From assembly GCA_016786665.1 (NCBI GenBank), contig JAEUVZ010000021.1:1-64000 (forward strand): 64,000 nucleotides of DNA. The letters are read 5' to 3'. The first letter of the stretch is position 1. Each line of letters begins with the position of its first letter. The notes under the pieces were generated by a model. The model searched no databases. It was not told the DNA's origin and worked only from the letters and a program-made list of their open reading frames with translations. A program made the translations under genes and the position numbers. The stretch is from Flavipsychrobacter sp. (GTDB lineage: Bacteria; Bacteroidota; Bacteroidia; Chitinophagales; Chitinophagaceae). Of this stretch, positions 16,558 to 25,475 are shown in pieces.

Positions 16558-17244
16558 ATGCAATTTAAAAGCATCAAGAACTGGCAGGAAGACGAGCGCC
16601 CAAGGGAAAAGACGCTGCAGAAGGGCATTGGGTCGCTTACCGATGCGGAACTGCTGGCGATACTTATATCCAGCGGCACGCGGGAGAAGTCGGCCCTGGA
16701 CCTGGCGCGGGAAGTGCTGGCGCAGGCGCACCACCACCTGAACGAGCTGGGGCGGCTAAGCGTGAAGGAGCTGCAGCAAACCAAGGGAATAGGCGAGGCA
16801 CGGGCCATAACCATAGCCGCAGCGCTGGAACTGGGCCGCCGCCGCCAGCAAAGCGCCGGGCTGGAACGCCCGGTGATAAGCGGAAGCGATGACGCCGCAC
16901 AGATAGTATTGCCGCTGCTGCAAGACCTGAACCACGAAGCCTTCTGCGTGCTGTACCTGAACCAGGCCAATAAAGTGCTGCGCCATGAAATAATAAGTAA
17001 TGGCGGCATGACCGGCACGGTGGCCGACATACGCCTGATACTGAAAAACGCCCTGCTGCACAACTCTAACCAACTGATAATAGCCCACAATCACCCCTCG
17101 GGCAACCGCCAGCCCAGCAGCGCTGACCGGCAACTGACCCAAAAGCTGAAAGAAGCCGCCGCCCTGATGGATATAAAGCTGCTGGACCACCTGATAATAG
17201 GCGGGAACGAATACCTGAGCATGGCGGATGAAGGCATGATTTAA
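16558..17244 (+). CDS. radC: RadC-family JAB-domain protein
   Basis: 228 residues. The N-terminal helix-hairpin-helix part (LTDAELLAILISSGT, then TKGIGEARAITIAAALELGRR) precedes a C-terminal MPN/JAB metal-dependent domain with His177, His179 and Asp190 in HNHPSG...SSAD. RadC was named as a DNA-repair protein, but its true activity is disputed. The ATG at 16558 begins the typical SIKNWQEDERPREK opening; an open extension upstream overlaps bshC antisense and is rejected. It is transcribed away from bshC. Confidence 0.9.
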   Translation: MQFKSIKNWQEDERPREKTLQKGIGSLTDAELLAILISSGTREKSALDLAREVLAQAHHHLNELGRLSVKELQQTKGIGEARAITIAAALELGRRRQQSAGLERPVISGSDDAAQIVLPLLQDLNHEAFCVLYLNQANKVLRHEIISNGGMTGTVADIRLILKNALLHNSNQLIIAHNHPSGNRQPSSADRQLTQKLKEAAALMDIKLLDHLIIGGNEYLSMADEGMI

Positions 17245-17314
17245 TGCCTATTTTATGCTAACTTGCACCGTTCCAATATATAAATAATAATACCATACTA
17301 TCAGGTATAGCAAG

Positions 17315-18301
17315 ATGCTGAAAATAGGAGTATTCGGGGCCGGACATTTAGGCAAGATTCATATACAGCAGTGGAAGGAAGTTCCCGGTGTGGAACTGGT
17401 GGGGTTTTATGACCCGGACGACGCGCACGCACAGGCCACCGAAGCCCAGTATAACATTCCCCGCTTTACCGACGAGACCGCACTGGTGCAGGCTATAGAC
17501 GCCGCCGATATAGTTTCTACCACCACTACCCACTACGAAGTGGCCAAGAAATGCCTGCTGAACGGTAAGCACCTCTTTATAGAAAAACCACTGGCACACA
17601 GCATGGAGGAAGCGCTGGAACTGGTGACACTGGTGAAAGAAGCGCACGTAAAGTGCCAGGTGGGACACGTGGAGCGCTACAACCCGGCCTTCCTGGCGCT
17701 GAAAGACCTGCCGCTCAACCCCATGTTTATAGAAACGCACCGGTTGGCGCAATTTAACCCACGGGGCACGGATGTATCGGTAATACTGGACCTGATGATA
17801 CATGATATAGACATCATCCTTCACCTGGTGAAGTCTACCGTAAGGCGGGTATCGGCCAGCGGGGTAGCGGTAATGAGCGAAACGGCCGATATAGCCAACG
17901 CCCGTATAGAATTTGACAACGGCTGCGTGGCCAACCTGACCTCCAGCCGGATATCGCTGAAAAAAATGCGGAAAATGCGCCTTTTTCAGCGTGATGCCTA
18001 CATCAGTATCGACTTCCTGGATAAAAAGACGGAAATAATACGTCTTAAAGACGATACCGGCCCCCGGGGGCTGATGGACCTGCCGCTGGAAATGGGCAAC
18101 GGCGACAAGAAAGTAATATCGGTAGAGATGCCGGAAATACCACTCAGCAATGCCATCCGCAGCGAACTGGCGGAGTTTGCCGATGCAGTGCTAAAAGATA
18201 AACCCGTGCGTGTATCGGTAATAGACGGGTACCAGGCCATGGATGTGGCCTACCAGGTACTTAAAAAAATGAGCATGCACAATGAGATGCACAATGTTTG
18301 A
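17315..18301 (+). CDS. Gfo/Idh/MocA family NAD(P)-dependent oxidoreductase
   Basis: 328 residues. The Rossmann fingerprint is GVFGAGHLGKIH at residues 5-16 (GxGxxG 8-13) and the family's EKP triad is at 90-92 (Lys91 is the usual catalytic or binding lysine). The substrate cannot be read; members of this family often act on nucleotide sugars or amino sugars. It is followed by a lipoprotein and a sugar-phosphate transferase on the same strand with gaps of 37 and 23 bases, so a role in making a surface-sugar precursor is plausible. Confidence 0.88.
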   Translation: MLKIGVFGAGHLGKIHIQQWKEVPGVELVGFYDPDDAHAQATEAQYNIPRFTDETALVQAIDAADIVSTTTTHYEVAKKCLLNGKHLFIEKPLAHSMEEALELVTLVKEAHVKCQVGHVERYNPAFLALKDLPLNPMFIETHRLAQFNPRGTDVSVILDLMIHDIDIILHLVKSTVRRVSASGVAVMSETADIANARIEFDNGCVANLTSSRISLKKMRKMRLFQRDAYISIDFLDKKTEIIRLKDDTGPRGLMDLPLEMGNGDKKVISVEMPEIPLSNAIRSELAEFADAVLKDKPVRVSVIDGYQAMDVAYQVLKKMSMHNEMHNV

Positions 18302-18338
18302 GTTTTTAAGATAGACAGCGGTTTATTTTTATTTTGAC

Positions 18339-19187
18339 ATGAGATTTGTAACACTATTCATACTACTGGTTGCCACCCTGCTGCATACAGGCTGCAACAT
18401 CATTAACCCTACGGAAGAGGTGCCTACCTATGTGCACATAGATTCGTTTACGTTCACCTCTACCCAGCCCGACCTCACCGGCACCAACCGGCAGGCTATC
18501 ACCAGTGTGTGGGCCTACCTGGATGGCGCTAACGTGGGCGTGTTTGAACTGCCGGCCGACATACCGGTATTGCTGAGCCGCAAAAGCCAACTGCAACTGG
18601 CCCCGGGGGTACGCAACCAAGGGCTGAACGACTACCACATAGCCTACCCGTTTTTCGAGTTTTACAACGTAGACCTGGAGCCCACTCCCGGAAAAGTAAT
18701 AACCCTGCAGCCGGAAACCCGCTACATCGCCAACCTGCAATACTGGAAAGAGAGCTTTGAGAACGGCGGAGGCCAGTTCATAAAGCTTTCCGGGGATACG
18801 GCCATACGCCGGGTGCAAAGCGCCGACTCGGTGTATGAAGGAGGCGGAGCCGGGGTGATAGTGCTGAACGGCAACTACCCGACTTCAGAAAACATAGCCA
18901 CGCTACCCATTACCCCCGGTACGCAGTGCTGGCTGGAGATACACTACCGGGGCACACTCGCCTTCCAGGTGGGTGGGCGCGCCATCTTTTCGGGCAATAC
19001 CCCCTATGCCTACCTGGCCGGTGTAAAGCCCAAGGAAGAATGGGGAAAGCTGTATGTAGACATGGCCCAGTTCACCCGCCTGCACCCTAATGCGCTGGCA
19101 TACTCTGTTATCATCAAATCGGAGCTGGGCGAAGGACAAAGTGACGGATACTTATTGTTGGACAATATTAAAGTAATATCTTACTAG
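18339..19187 (+). CDS. Unknown lipoprotein
   Basis: 282 residues with lipobox LLHTGC (Cys19) after a hydrophobic signal. The mature protein is beta-rich with jelly-roll-like stretches (for example QPETRYIANLQYWKESF, and the last strands YLLLDNIKVISY), suggesting a carbohydrate-binding-like sandwich, but no family is recognised. Conserved-looking repeats are absent. It is located between the oxidoreductase and the sugar transferase in one probable operon. Likely surface- or periplasm-facing. Confidence 0.75.
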   Translation: MRFVTLFILLVATLLHTGCNIINPTEEVPTYVHIDSFTFTSTQPDLTGTNRQAITSVWAYLDGANVGVFELPADIPVLLSRKSQLQLAPGVRNQGLNDYHIAYPFFEFYNVDLEPTPGKVITLQPETRYIANLQYWKESFENGGGQFIKLSGDTAIRRVQSADSVYEGGGAGVIVLNGNYPTSENIATLPITPGTQCWLEIHYRGTLAFQVGGRAIFSGNTPYAYLAGVKPKEEWGKLYVDMAQFTRLHPNALAYSVIIKSELGEGQSDGYLLLDNIKVISY

Positions 19188-19210
19188 CCCCTTTCCAGGG
19201 AACGAAGTTT

Positions 19211-20638
19211 ATGCCCCTTGCACCTTTAAAGAAACGAGCCATACGCCAACTGGTGCTGCTGGATTACCTGGCGGCGACGATTGCGTGGATGATAGCTTGG
19301 GGCTACCGGCACGAGTTTCTGTATGACGAGCGCTTTTTTAAAACACTGGGGCTGCTCCATACCAAAGATTACATAATGGCCTTTGCCATTATACCCGGCT
19401 GGTGGCTGGTGCTTTACCTGCTCTCCGGCACCTACTTCGACCTCTACCGTAAATCGCGGCTGAACGAGGTAAACCGGACGCTGATATCGTGCATACTGGG
19501 CACTATTATCGTGTCGCTGTTCGCCTTTACCAATGACACTACCGACTACTCCGCTTATTTCATAAAAATGACCGGCCGGTACCTGTTCATACATACGGCG
19601 TTCGCGCTTACCTTCCGGATGTTTATACTGAACCGGGTGAAAAACAACCTGGTAAAGGGCCGGGTAGGGTTTAACACGCTGATAATAGGTGGCAACTACA
19701 TGGCCATAGACGTGTATAAGCAGGTGACAGAAAGCCCCAAGGTGCTGGGCAATATCTTTAAGGGCTTTATATACTCTAACAAAGAGGCCAGCAATGGTAT
19801 GAACCAGTACCTGAAACAACTGGGCAACCTGGACAACCTGGAGCAGATAATAGACGAGCACGAGATAGAAGAGGTAATAGTAGCGGTAGACTCATCGGAA
19901 CATCACCTGCTGGAGCATATAGTAACACGGCTGAGCTACCGCCCGGTAGTGGTAAAGGTACTTCCGGATATGTATGATATCATTTCCGGCTCGGTGAAAA
20001 CCAGCAATGTGTATGACGCGGTGCTGATACACATACATCCTGACCTGATGCCCGACTGGCAGCGGGTATGCAAGCGCGCCATAGACATTACCTGCTCACT
20101 ACTGGCCATACTGCTGCTGATACCTGTGTACATCTTCTCCGCCATTAAAGTGAAGCTGTCCTCTCCCGGACCTATCCTGTATCGCCAGGAGCGTGTAGGG
20201 CTGTTTGGGAAGGCATTTTACATTTACAAATTCCGGTCTATGTTCGTAGATGCGGAGGTGAACGGCCCGGCGCTTTCCAGCAAGGAAGACAGCCGCATTA
20301 CCAAGTGGGGGAAAATCATGCGCAAATGGCGCATAGATGAGACCCCGCAATTCTTCAACATACTGAAAGGTGATATGTCGCTGGTGGGCCCACGGCCTGA
20401 GCGCAGGCACTTTATAGACATCATCAGCCAGAGCCACCCGCACTACCGCTACCTGCACAAGGTGAAACCGGGCCTTACATCGTGGGGGATGGTGCAATAT
20501 GGCTACGCCGAAAACGTGCAGGAAATGATAGCGCGTATGAAATACGACCTGCTGTACATTGAGAACTGCTCGCTGGCGCTGGATATCAAAATCATGCTCT
20601 ACACCTTTATGGTGATCTTCCAGGGACGAGGGAAGTAA
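19211..20638 (+). CDS. Polyprenyl-phosphate sugar-1-phosphate transferase (exopolysaccharide initiation)
   Basis: 475 residues, the WbaP/EpsE-type architecture: N-terminal transmembrane segments (about 10-30, 45-70, 85-105, 110-130), a central Rossmann-like domain (about 150-255), another helix at about 290-310, and the C-terminal bacterial sugar transferase domain with LYRQERVG, FYIYKFRSM, the RIDETPQFFNIL helix and GDMSLVGPRPE. Transfers a hexose phosphate from UDP-sugar to undecaprenyl phosphate, the first step of exopolysaccharide or O-unit assembly. The rest of a polysaccharide cluster is not in the window. Confidence 0.9.
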   Translation: MPLAPLKKRAIRQLVLLDYLAATIAWMIAWGYRHEFLYDERFFKTLGLLHTKDYIMAFAIIPGWWLVLYLLSGTYFDLYRKSRLNEVNRTLISCILGTIIVSLFAFTNDTTDYSAYFIKMTGRYLFIHTAFALTFRMFILNRVKNNLVKGRVGFNTLIIGGNYMAIDVYKQVTESPKVLGNIFKGFIYSNKEASNGMNQYLKQLGNLDNLEQIIDEHEIEEVIVAVDSSEHHLLEHIVTRLSYRPVVVKVLPDMYDIISGSVKTSNVYDAVLIHIHPDLMPDWQRVCKRAIDITCSLLAILLLIPVYIFSAIKVKLSSPGPILYRQERVGLFGKAFYIYKFRSMFVDAEVNGPALSSKEDSRITKWGKIMRKWRIDETPQFFNILKGDMSLVGPRPERRHFIDIISQSHPHYRYLHKVKPGLTSWGMVQYGYAENVQEMIARMKYDLLYIENCSLALDIKIMLYTFMVIFQGRGK

Positions 20639-20709
20639 CTCCTAAAAAACTGAAGGGGTTTTATCCCGTTTTTCGTGAGAAATATGAGTGACGCATGTGC
20701 AGCCCCCTT

Positions 20710-21339
20710 TTAGGGGTTGGGACGAACACTTACATAATTATCTATCGGCAGGCGTTTGGCTATGGAGCGCGCCAGGGTCATTTCATCGGCATATTCCAGT
20801 TCACCGCCAAAAGAGATACCGCGGGCTATGGTGGTAATCTTTAGCGGGCTGCCGCTGAGCTGGCGGGCCAGGTAATATACGGTGGTGTCGCCCTCTATGG
20901 TGGGGCTAAGCGCCATTATCAGCTCCTCCACCGTACCCGCCGCCACACGCTCCTGCAGGGAGCCTATGTGTAGCTGCTCGGGCCCTATACCATCCAGCGG
21001 GGAAAGTATTCCGCCTAATACGTGATAGAGGCCGTTGTACTGCTGGGTGCTTTCTATAGCTATTATGTCGCGTATGTTTTCCACCACGCATATTTGCGCC
21101 TTATTGCGGCCGGGGCTGGCACAAATACCACACACATCGGTATCGGAGATATTATGACAGGTAGTACAGAAACGAATCTGGTGCCTCATAGCCGACAAAG
21201 CACCGGTAAACCCATCTACTTCTCCTTTTTCCATCTTCAGCAAATGCAGCACCATGCGCAAGGCTGTCTTCTTACCTATCCCCGGCAGGCGCGAAAACTC
21301 GCGCACCGCATCCTCTATCAGTTTTGATGAAAAAATCAT
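20710..21339 (-). CDS. recR: Recombination mediator RecR
   Basis: 209 residues, full length. Helix-hairpin-helix LPGIGKKTALRM at about 18-29, a four-cysteine zinc site (Cys58, Cys61, Cys70, Cys73) and a Toprim domain beginning ICVVENIRDIIAIE. Works with RecO/RecF to load RecA on gapped DNA. Convergent with the sugar transferase. A strong hairpin at 21378 separates it from the next gene on the same strand. Confidence 0.96.
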   Translation of the reverse strand: MIFSSKLIEDAVREFSRLPGIGKKTALRMVLHLLKMEKGEVDGFTGALSAMRHQIRFCTTCHNISDTDVCGICASPGRNKAQICVVENIRDIIAIESTQQYNGLYHVLGGILSPLDGIGPEQLHIGSLQERVAAGTVEELIMALSPTIEGDTTVYYLARQLSGSPLKITTIARGISFGGELEYADEMTLARSIAKRLPIDNYVSVRPNP

Positions 21340-21377
21340 TGAGGATAAAGTTACTGCTTATCAAGATAATAAAACAA

Positions 21378-21406
21378 ATACGGTGAGCCACGTGGGCTCA
21401 CCGTAT
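21378..21406 (-). terminator. Intrinsic terminator of the sorting-domain gene
   Basis: Perfect 12-bp stem ATACGGTGAGCC (21378-21389) with GGCTCACCGTAT (21395-21406), 5-base loop; on the minus strand it is followed by TTTGTTTTATT. Confidence 0.85.
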
Positions 21407-21425
21407 CAATACATTCAGTAAAGAA

Positions 21426-22151
21426 TTACTTTTGGATAACTACTTTTCCGATATACTTAGTGTTATTTACAGACAATTCTACAATGTAAATACCTTGCGT
21501 CAGGGAACTTGTGTTTATAGTCGCCTGCTTAGCTCCATACACCTGTCCTAAATCTTCCTGGTATACTTTACGCCCGGTAATATCTGTGATAGTAACGGTT
21601 GCGCGACCCGGCTCAGAAGCTTCGTAGCTGAAACTAATTGAGTTTACAGCAGGGTTAGGATATATTTCCATACGGCTCACCCCAGGGCCATTCTTTGTGC
21701 TGCCGAATGTTTCAGAAATGCTGGTAGTAAGGTTTAATATGTAAATAGAAGAGCATAACTTGTTGTTGCTCATTACTGGATCTGCGATAACAACGCTATT
21801 CACATTTTTAGCCCAGATACTGTCGCACCATTGGCCCGGGCCAGTAGCAGGGCCTGAGGTAAAACCTACTGTATCAAGAAAGAAAACAGTATCGTTAACT
21901 GGAAGACCAGTTCCTGGTAAGGTCAGCTTAATAGTTTGGTAGGGAGTGGCAAGAAATAATGTATCAGTTGAAGTCAACGCATTGGGGCCATAATTAGTAA
22001 AACCAAAAACTAATGCGTATTGAGGAGGGTTAGTAGACATGATCTTAATTGTATCTCCATTTTGAACATTGTGGAGAATAGCTAAGTCAGCCTGTGCGAA
22101 AGAAGTGAATGCGGAAAACAGCGCCGCGACAAAGAAGTAAATTTTTTTCAT
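21426..22151 (-). CDS. Secreted protein with type IX secretion sorting domain
   Basis: 241 residues. Signal peptide residues 1-19 (cleaved near SFAQA). The central region (about 20-155) is a beta-rich domain of unknown role that mentions no catalytic motif. The C-terminal 75 residues are a type A sorting domain: MEIYPNPAVNSISF, then VTITDITGRKVY, GIYIVEL and final KVVIQK. The protein should cross the outer membrane by the type IX system and be anchored or released. It is divergent from a second sorting-domain gene 247 bases away. Confidence 0.85.
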   Translation of the reverse strand: MKKIYFFVAALFSAFTSFAQADLAILHNVQNGDTIKIMSTNPPQYALVFGFTNYGPNALTSTDTLFLATPYQTIKLTLPGTGLPVNDTVFFLDTVGFTSGPATGPGQWCDSIWAKNVNSVVIADPVMSNNKLCSSIYILNLTTSISETFGSTKNGPGVSRMEIYPNPAVNSISFSYEASEPGRATVTITDITGRKVYQEDLGQVYGAKQATINTSSLTQGIYIVELSVNNTKYIGKVVIQK

Positions 22152-22398
22152 AAAAAACTATTGATTTTGCTCAAATATAATAATAACATTTCATCAAATC
22201 TATACTAGAACCAAAATAATATCAACATTTTAAACCTTATGTAACTAAAAATATAAACTAAATGAACAATTACAACTATTGGTTATAAAGGACGTTGTAT
22301 AGTACCACAAATACTATGTGTTTTAGCTGCTGTAAAGGGATTCCCTTTCAGCAAAATGGCCTATCTTGTGCGCTCTTAAAAAAAATAATTTATTTACG

Positions 22399-23529
22399 AT
22401 GAGAAAACTATTACTCGTATCAGCGGCATGTGCAGTAAGCTTTGCCGGCTTCGCACAAAATGCGCAGATCAAAAATGGCGTAAGCCCTATCAAGAATGTA
22501 ACCAGCGAACGCACGGCACGCGTAAACCTGGAAGGCCAGACTGCAAACAAGTCTACCGGTGTTACCGATACATTCACTTACCTGACCAACTACCAGATAG
22601 GACAAGCGTTCGACTCTGCTACCATCTACTCGGTTGCCGGTGTTGACAGCGGCCTGTTCTTTGGTACGAACGCCTATGGCTTTTCCGCTTTCGGTGAGTA
22701 CTTTGGTGTTAACTACCTGGCTGATACTTCTGTAAAAATCGCCGGTGTATTTACCCTGTTCGTAGGCCGTGTGCAAACGTCTTCAACCAAAACCATCAAC
22801 TTCAAAGTATGGAACGTGGACGCAGACTCTACCCTGTTCTCTACTAAAACTTACCTGATAGAAACTCCTGGTACGCAACTGTACTCTCAAACAGCTTCTA
22901 TCCACGATTTAGGCCTGGTACTGGACACTCCGTCTATTAAGTACACAGCGTTCAACTCACTGGTAACTACTGACAGCAGCTTCTACCTGGGTTATGACAT
23001 CAACTACCAATTCGCTAACCTGGGCGGTGATACTATCGGCCTGGCGTGCACCAGGGACACTTTCGGATGGGGACACGGCCAAGGCTACGTGAACAACACC
23101 ACGCAAGATACTTTCCTGTTTGCACAGACGGTAATGCGCATGGGTACTGAGTGGCTGGAAGCTTACTGGAGCGCGGGACTGGACGTAAACATGTCTATCG
23201 CACCGTACATCTTCTTTGAAGGCGGCAACGTATTCCCTGTCAGCGCTGCGAGCGTTAGCAACAGGAACCTGACTATTTTCGGTAACTACCCTAACCCTGC
23301 TTCTACCTCTACTATTATCAAGTATTCACTGGGCAAAGCGGACAACGTAACTATCCAGATAGTAGACCTCACCGGTCGTGTAATTAACACTATCAGCGAG
23401 AACAACCAGTCTGCCGGAGAGCACACCGTTGCTGTAGACGTAACGAACATGGCTGCCGGTAACTACGCTTACATCATTACTGCTAAAGCAGGCGGTTCAT
23501 TAGCTGCCCAGCTTTCTGTTATCAAATAA
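22399..23529 (+). CDS. Secreted protein with type IX secretion sorting domain
   Basis: 376 residues starting at MRKLLLV; signal peptide cleaved near GFAQN. An in-frame ATG-less extension from 22366 is not needed. The N-terminal about 270 residues are beta-rich with many Asp/Thr/Ser and no recognised enzyme motif. The sorting domain begins GNYPNPASTSTIIKY and ends AQLSVIK, with IVDLTGRVI between. Codon use appears strongly biased (GTA, CTG, ACC, TAC), as in highly expressed genes. Terminated by a long hairpin shared with the convergent MazG-like gene. Confidence 0.85.
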   Translation: MRKLLLVSAACAVSFAGFAQNAQIKNGVSPIKNVTSERTARVNLEGQTANKSTGVTDTFTYLTNYQIGQAFDSATIYSVAGVDSGLFFGTNAYGFSAFGEYFGVNYLADTSVKIAGVFTLFVGRVQTSSTKTINFKVWNVDADSTLFSTKTYLIETPGTQLYSQTASIHDLGLVLDTPSIKYTAFNSLVTTDSSFYLGYDINYQFANLGGDTIGLACTRDTFGWGHGQGYVNNTTQDTFLFAQTVMRMGTEWLEAYWSAGLDVNMSIAPYIFFEGGNVFPVSAASVSNRNLTIFGNYPNPASTSTIIKYSLGKADNVTIQIVDLTGRVINTISENNQSAGEHTVAVDVTNMAAGNYAYIITAKAGGSLAAQLSVIK

Positions 23530-23551
23530 GCTACTACTTAGTTATTCTACA

Positions 23552-23584
23552 GAAAATCCCCCTGGCCAGGCCAGGGGGATTTTC
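23552..23584. terminator. Bidirectional terminator between convergent genes
   Basis: 16-base arms GAAAATCCCCCTGGCC (23552-23567) and GGCCAGGGGGATTTTC (23569-23584), perfectly complementary, with A/T tails on both sides; it touches the stop codon of the MazG-like gene. Confidence 0.85.
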
Positions 23585-23916
23585 TATTTCAGCTTATCAT
23601 TGTCGCGGTGCCGCTCCGTATCGCGCCGGGTTTTCTTTTCTACATTCTTTTGCAATGCATCGGCCAGGTCTACACCTGTCTGGTTGGCCAGGCATAGCAA
23701 TACCCAGAGCACATCGGCCATTTCGTCGGCCAGCTCTTTGCCTTTGTCGCTTTCTTTATACGATTGGTCACCATACTGGCGAACCATCAGCCGGGCCAGT
23801 TCGCCGGTTTCCTCCATAAGGATACCCAGGTTGGTGAGTTCGCTGTAATAGCGAACCCCTATCGTTTTTATCCATTCATCTACCTGCTGCTGCGCTTGCC
23901 GAATCGTAATATCCAT
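23584..23916 (-). CDS. MazG-like nucleotide pyrophosphohydrolase
   Basis: 110 residues, a single all-alpha MazG-type domain. Metal-binding motif EETGELA at about 31-37 and, about 30 residues later, KELADEMADVLW supply the EExxE...ExxD set. Such small enzymes hydrolyse (d)NTPs to monophosphates and often clean up non-canonical nucleotides. The C-terminus is charged (RRDTERHRDNDK). Converges on the sorting-domain gene, sharing a terminator. Confidence 0.88.
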   Translation of the reverse strand: MDITIRQAQQQVDEWIKTIGVRYYSELTNLGILMEETGELARLMVRQYGDQSYKESDKGKELADEMADVLWVLLCLANQTGVDLADALQKNVEKKTRRDTERHRDNDKLK

Positions 23917-23922
23917 TTAGGC

Positions 23923-23930
23923 TAAATTTG
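23923..23930 (+). promoter_or_regulatory. Candidate -7 element for the MoxR gene (TAAATTTG)
   Basis: Exact TAnnTTTG match 57 bases before the MoxR ATG and just outside the divergent MazG-like start; the -33 element is unclear. Confidence 0.4.
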
Positions 23931-23986
23931 TTTGTTTTGACAAAATAATAGAACTTCCACGTTAATATAACAAAGCACAGAAAAAG

Positions 23987-24952
23987 ATGCAGTCATTCGC
24001 AAATGATACCGATGCGGCCAGGGCCCTGAAAACGAAGTATGAAGAGATAAAGAGAGCGATAGGGACCGTAATAGTAGGGCAGGATGAAGTAGTGAGCAAC
24101 CTTATCATTTCCATTTTGTGCAACGGCCATAGCCTGCTGGTAGGTGTGCCGGGGCTGGCAAAGACCTTGCTGGTGAAAACCGTGGCAGATGTGCTGGACC
24201 TCTCCTTTAAACGAATACAGTTTACGCCCGACCTGATGCCGAGCGATATAACCGGCGCTGAGATACTAAACGAACAGCGGCAGTTTCACTTTATTAAAGG
24301 CCCCATTTTCGCCAACATAATATTGGCAGATGAGATAAACCGTACCCCGCCTAAAACACAGGCAGCACTACTGGAAGCCATGCAGGAACGCAACGTAACC
24401 ACCGGGGGCATGCTGCATAAGCTGCCCGCGCCCTTCTTTGTACTGGCCACGCAGAACCCGATAGAGCAGGAAGGTACCTACCCGCTGCCGGAGGCGCAAC
24501 TGGACCGCTTCATGTTCCAGATATGGCTGGACTACCCCAGCTTTAAAGAAGAAGTGGACATAGTGCGCAATACCACAGGGGCTATTGAATCGGTACTGCC
24601 AAAGGTGCTGGGTGGTGATGACATTATTTACTTCCAGGACCTGGTGCGCCGGGTACCCGTACCCGACAATGTGCTGGAGTATGCCGTTGGCCTGGTACAC
24701 AAAACCCGTCCATCATCGGCGGGAGCACCTGCCGCCACCACGCAATACGTATCGTATGGGGCAGGGCCACGCGCCTCTCAGTACCTGATACTGGGCGCTA
24801 AATGCCACGCCCTGCTGAACGGTAAATTTTCTCCGGACATAGAAGATGTGCAGGCTATGGCCATACCGGTGCTTCGCCACCGCGTAGTGCGCAACTACAA
24901 AGCCGAAGCGGAAGGGATAACCCAGGAAGGACTGATAAAGCAGTTATTATAG
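23987..24952 (+). CDS. MoxR-family AAA ATPase
   Basis: 321 residues. Walker A GVPGLAKT at 53-60, Walker B IILADEINR at about 111-119, then TPPKTQAALLEAMQE, sensor TQNPIEQEGTYPLPEAQLDRF, typical of MoxR. MoxR proteins act as chaperones with VWA-domain partners, often encoded next to them together with DUF58. Here no such partner follows: the next gene is a DinB-like protein, so this is an orphan copy. Downstream gap is 49 bases. Confidence 0.93.
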   Translation: MQSFANDTDAARALKTKYEEIKRAIGTVIVGQDEVVSNLIISILCNGHSLLVGVPGLAKTLLVKTVADVLDLSFKRIQFTPDLMPSDITGAEILNEQRQFHFIKGPIFANIILADEINRTPPKTQAALLEAMQERNVTTGGMLHKLPAPFFVLATQNPIEQEGTYPLPEAQLDRFMFQIWLDYPSFKEEVDIVRNTTGAIESVLPKVLGGDDIIYFQDLVRRVPVPDNVLEYAVGLVHKTRPSSAGAPAATTQYVSYGAGPRASQYLILGAKCHALLNGKFSPDIEDVQAMAIPVLRHRVVRNYKAEAEGITQEGLIKQLL

Positions 24953-25001
24953 TACCGGCCCGGCTACGACTTAGCACAGTTGGCCACTAACATTGGTATC
25001 T

Positions 25002-25472
25002 ATGGAAAATATAGAGGCGAAGAAAGCCTGGCTGAAAGATGGCTACACGCCTAAGCTGGCAGAACTGAAACCCGATGCCGCCCGGCTATGGGGAAAGATG
25101 AATGTGCAGCAAATGATAGAGCACATGGCCGACTACGTGCGCATAGCCAGCGGACGCACCCCAATGGAAACCGTGACACCGGAAGAACACCTGCCCAAAA
25201 TGCAGGCCTTTCTGCAAAGCGAAAAACCATTCCGGGAAAATACGCCCAATGCACTGATGCCCGAGACGCCACCAGAACCACGGCACCCCGCCACTACCGA
25301 AGCCATAGAAGAACTACAGAACGAACTTCAATACCTTTTTGATACCTACACCGCCAACCCCGCACTGGTATTAGCGAATCCTTTCTTCGGGGAGCTGGGC
25401 TTTGACATGCAGGTACAATTGCTGCACAAGCATGCCTGGCACCACCTGAGGCAGTTTGGCATCGCGGAATAA
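25002..25472 (+). CDS. DinB-like / DUF1569-type protein
   Basis: 156 residues from ATG 25002; a TTG nine bases earlier is a weaker choice. Contains a helical pattern with LWGKMNVQQMIEHMADY near the N-terminus and FGELGFDMQVQLLHKHAWHHLRQFG at the C-terminus. The spaced histidines (IEHM, HKHAWHH) fit the metal site of the DinB four-helix bundle, used by some members for thiol transferase reactions, so bacillithiol is a possible cofactor. That role is inferred. Converges on the adenylate cyclase with a 3-base gap. Confidence 0.72.
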   Translation: MENIEAKKAWLKDGYTPKLAELKPDAARLWGKMNVQQMIEHMADYVRIASGRTPMETVTPEEHLPKMQAFLQSEKPFRENTPNALMPETPPEPRHPATTEAIEELQNELQYLFDTYTANPALVLANPFFGELGFDMQVQLLHKHAWHHLRQFGIAE

Positions 25473-25475
25473 AAG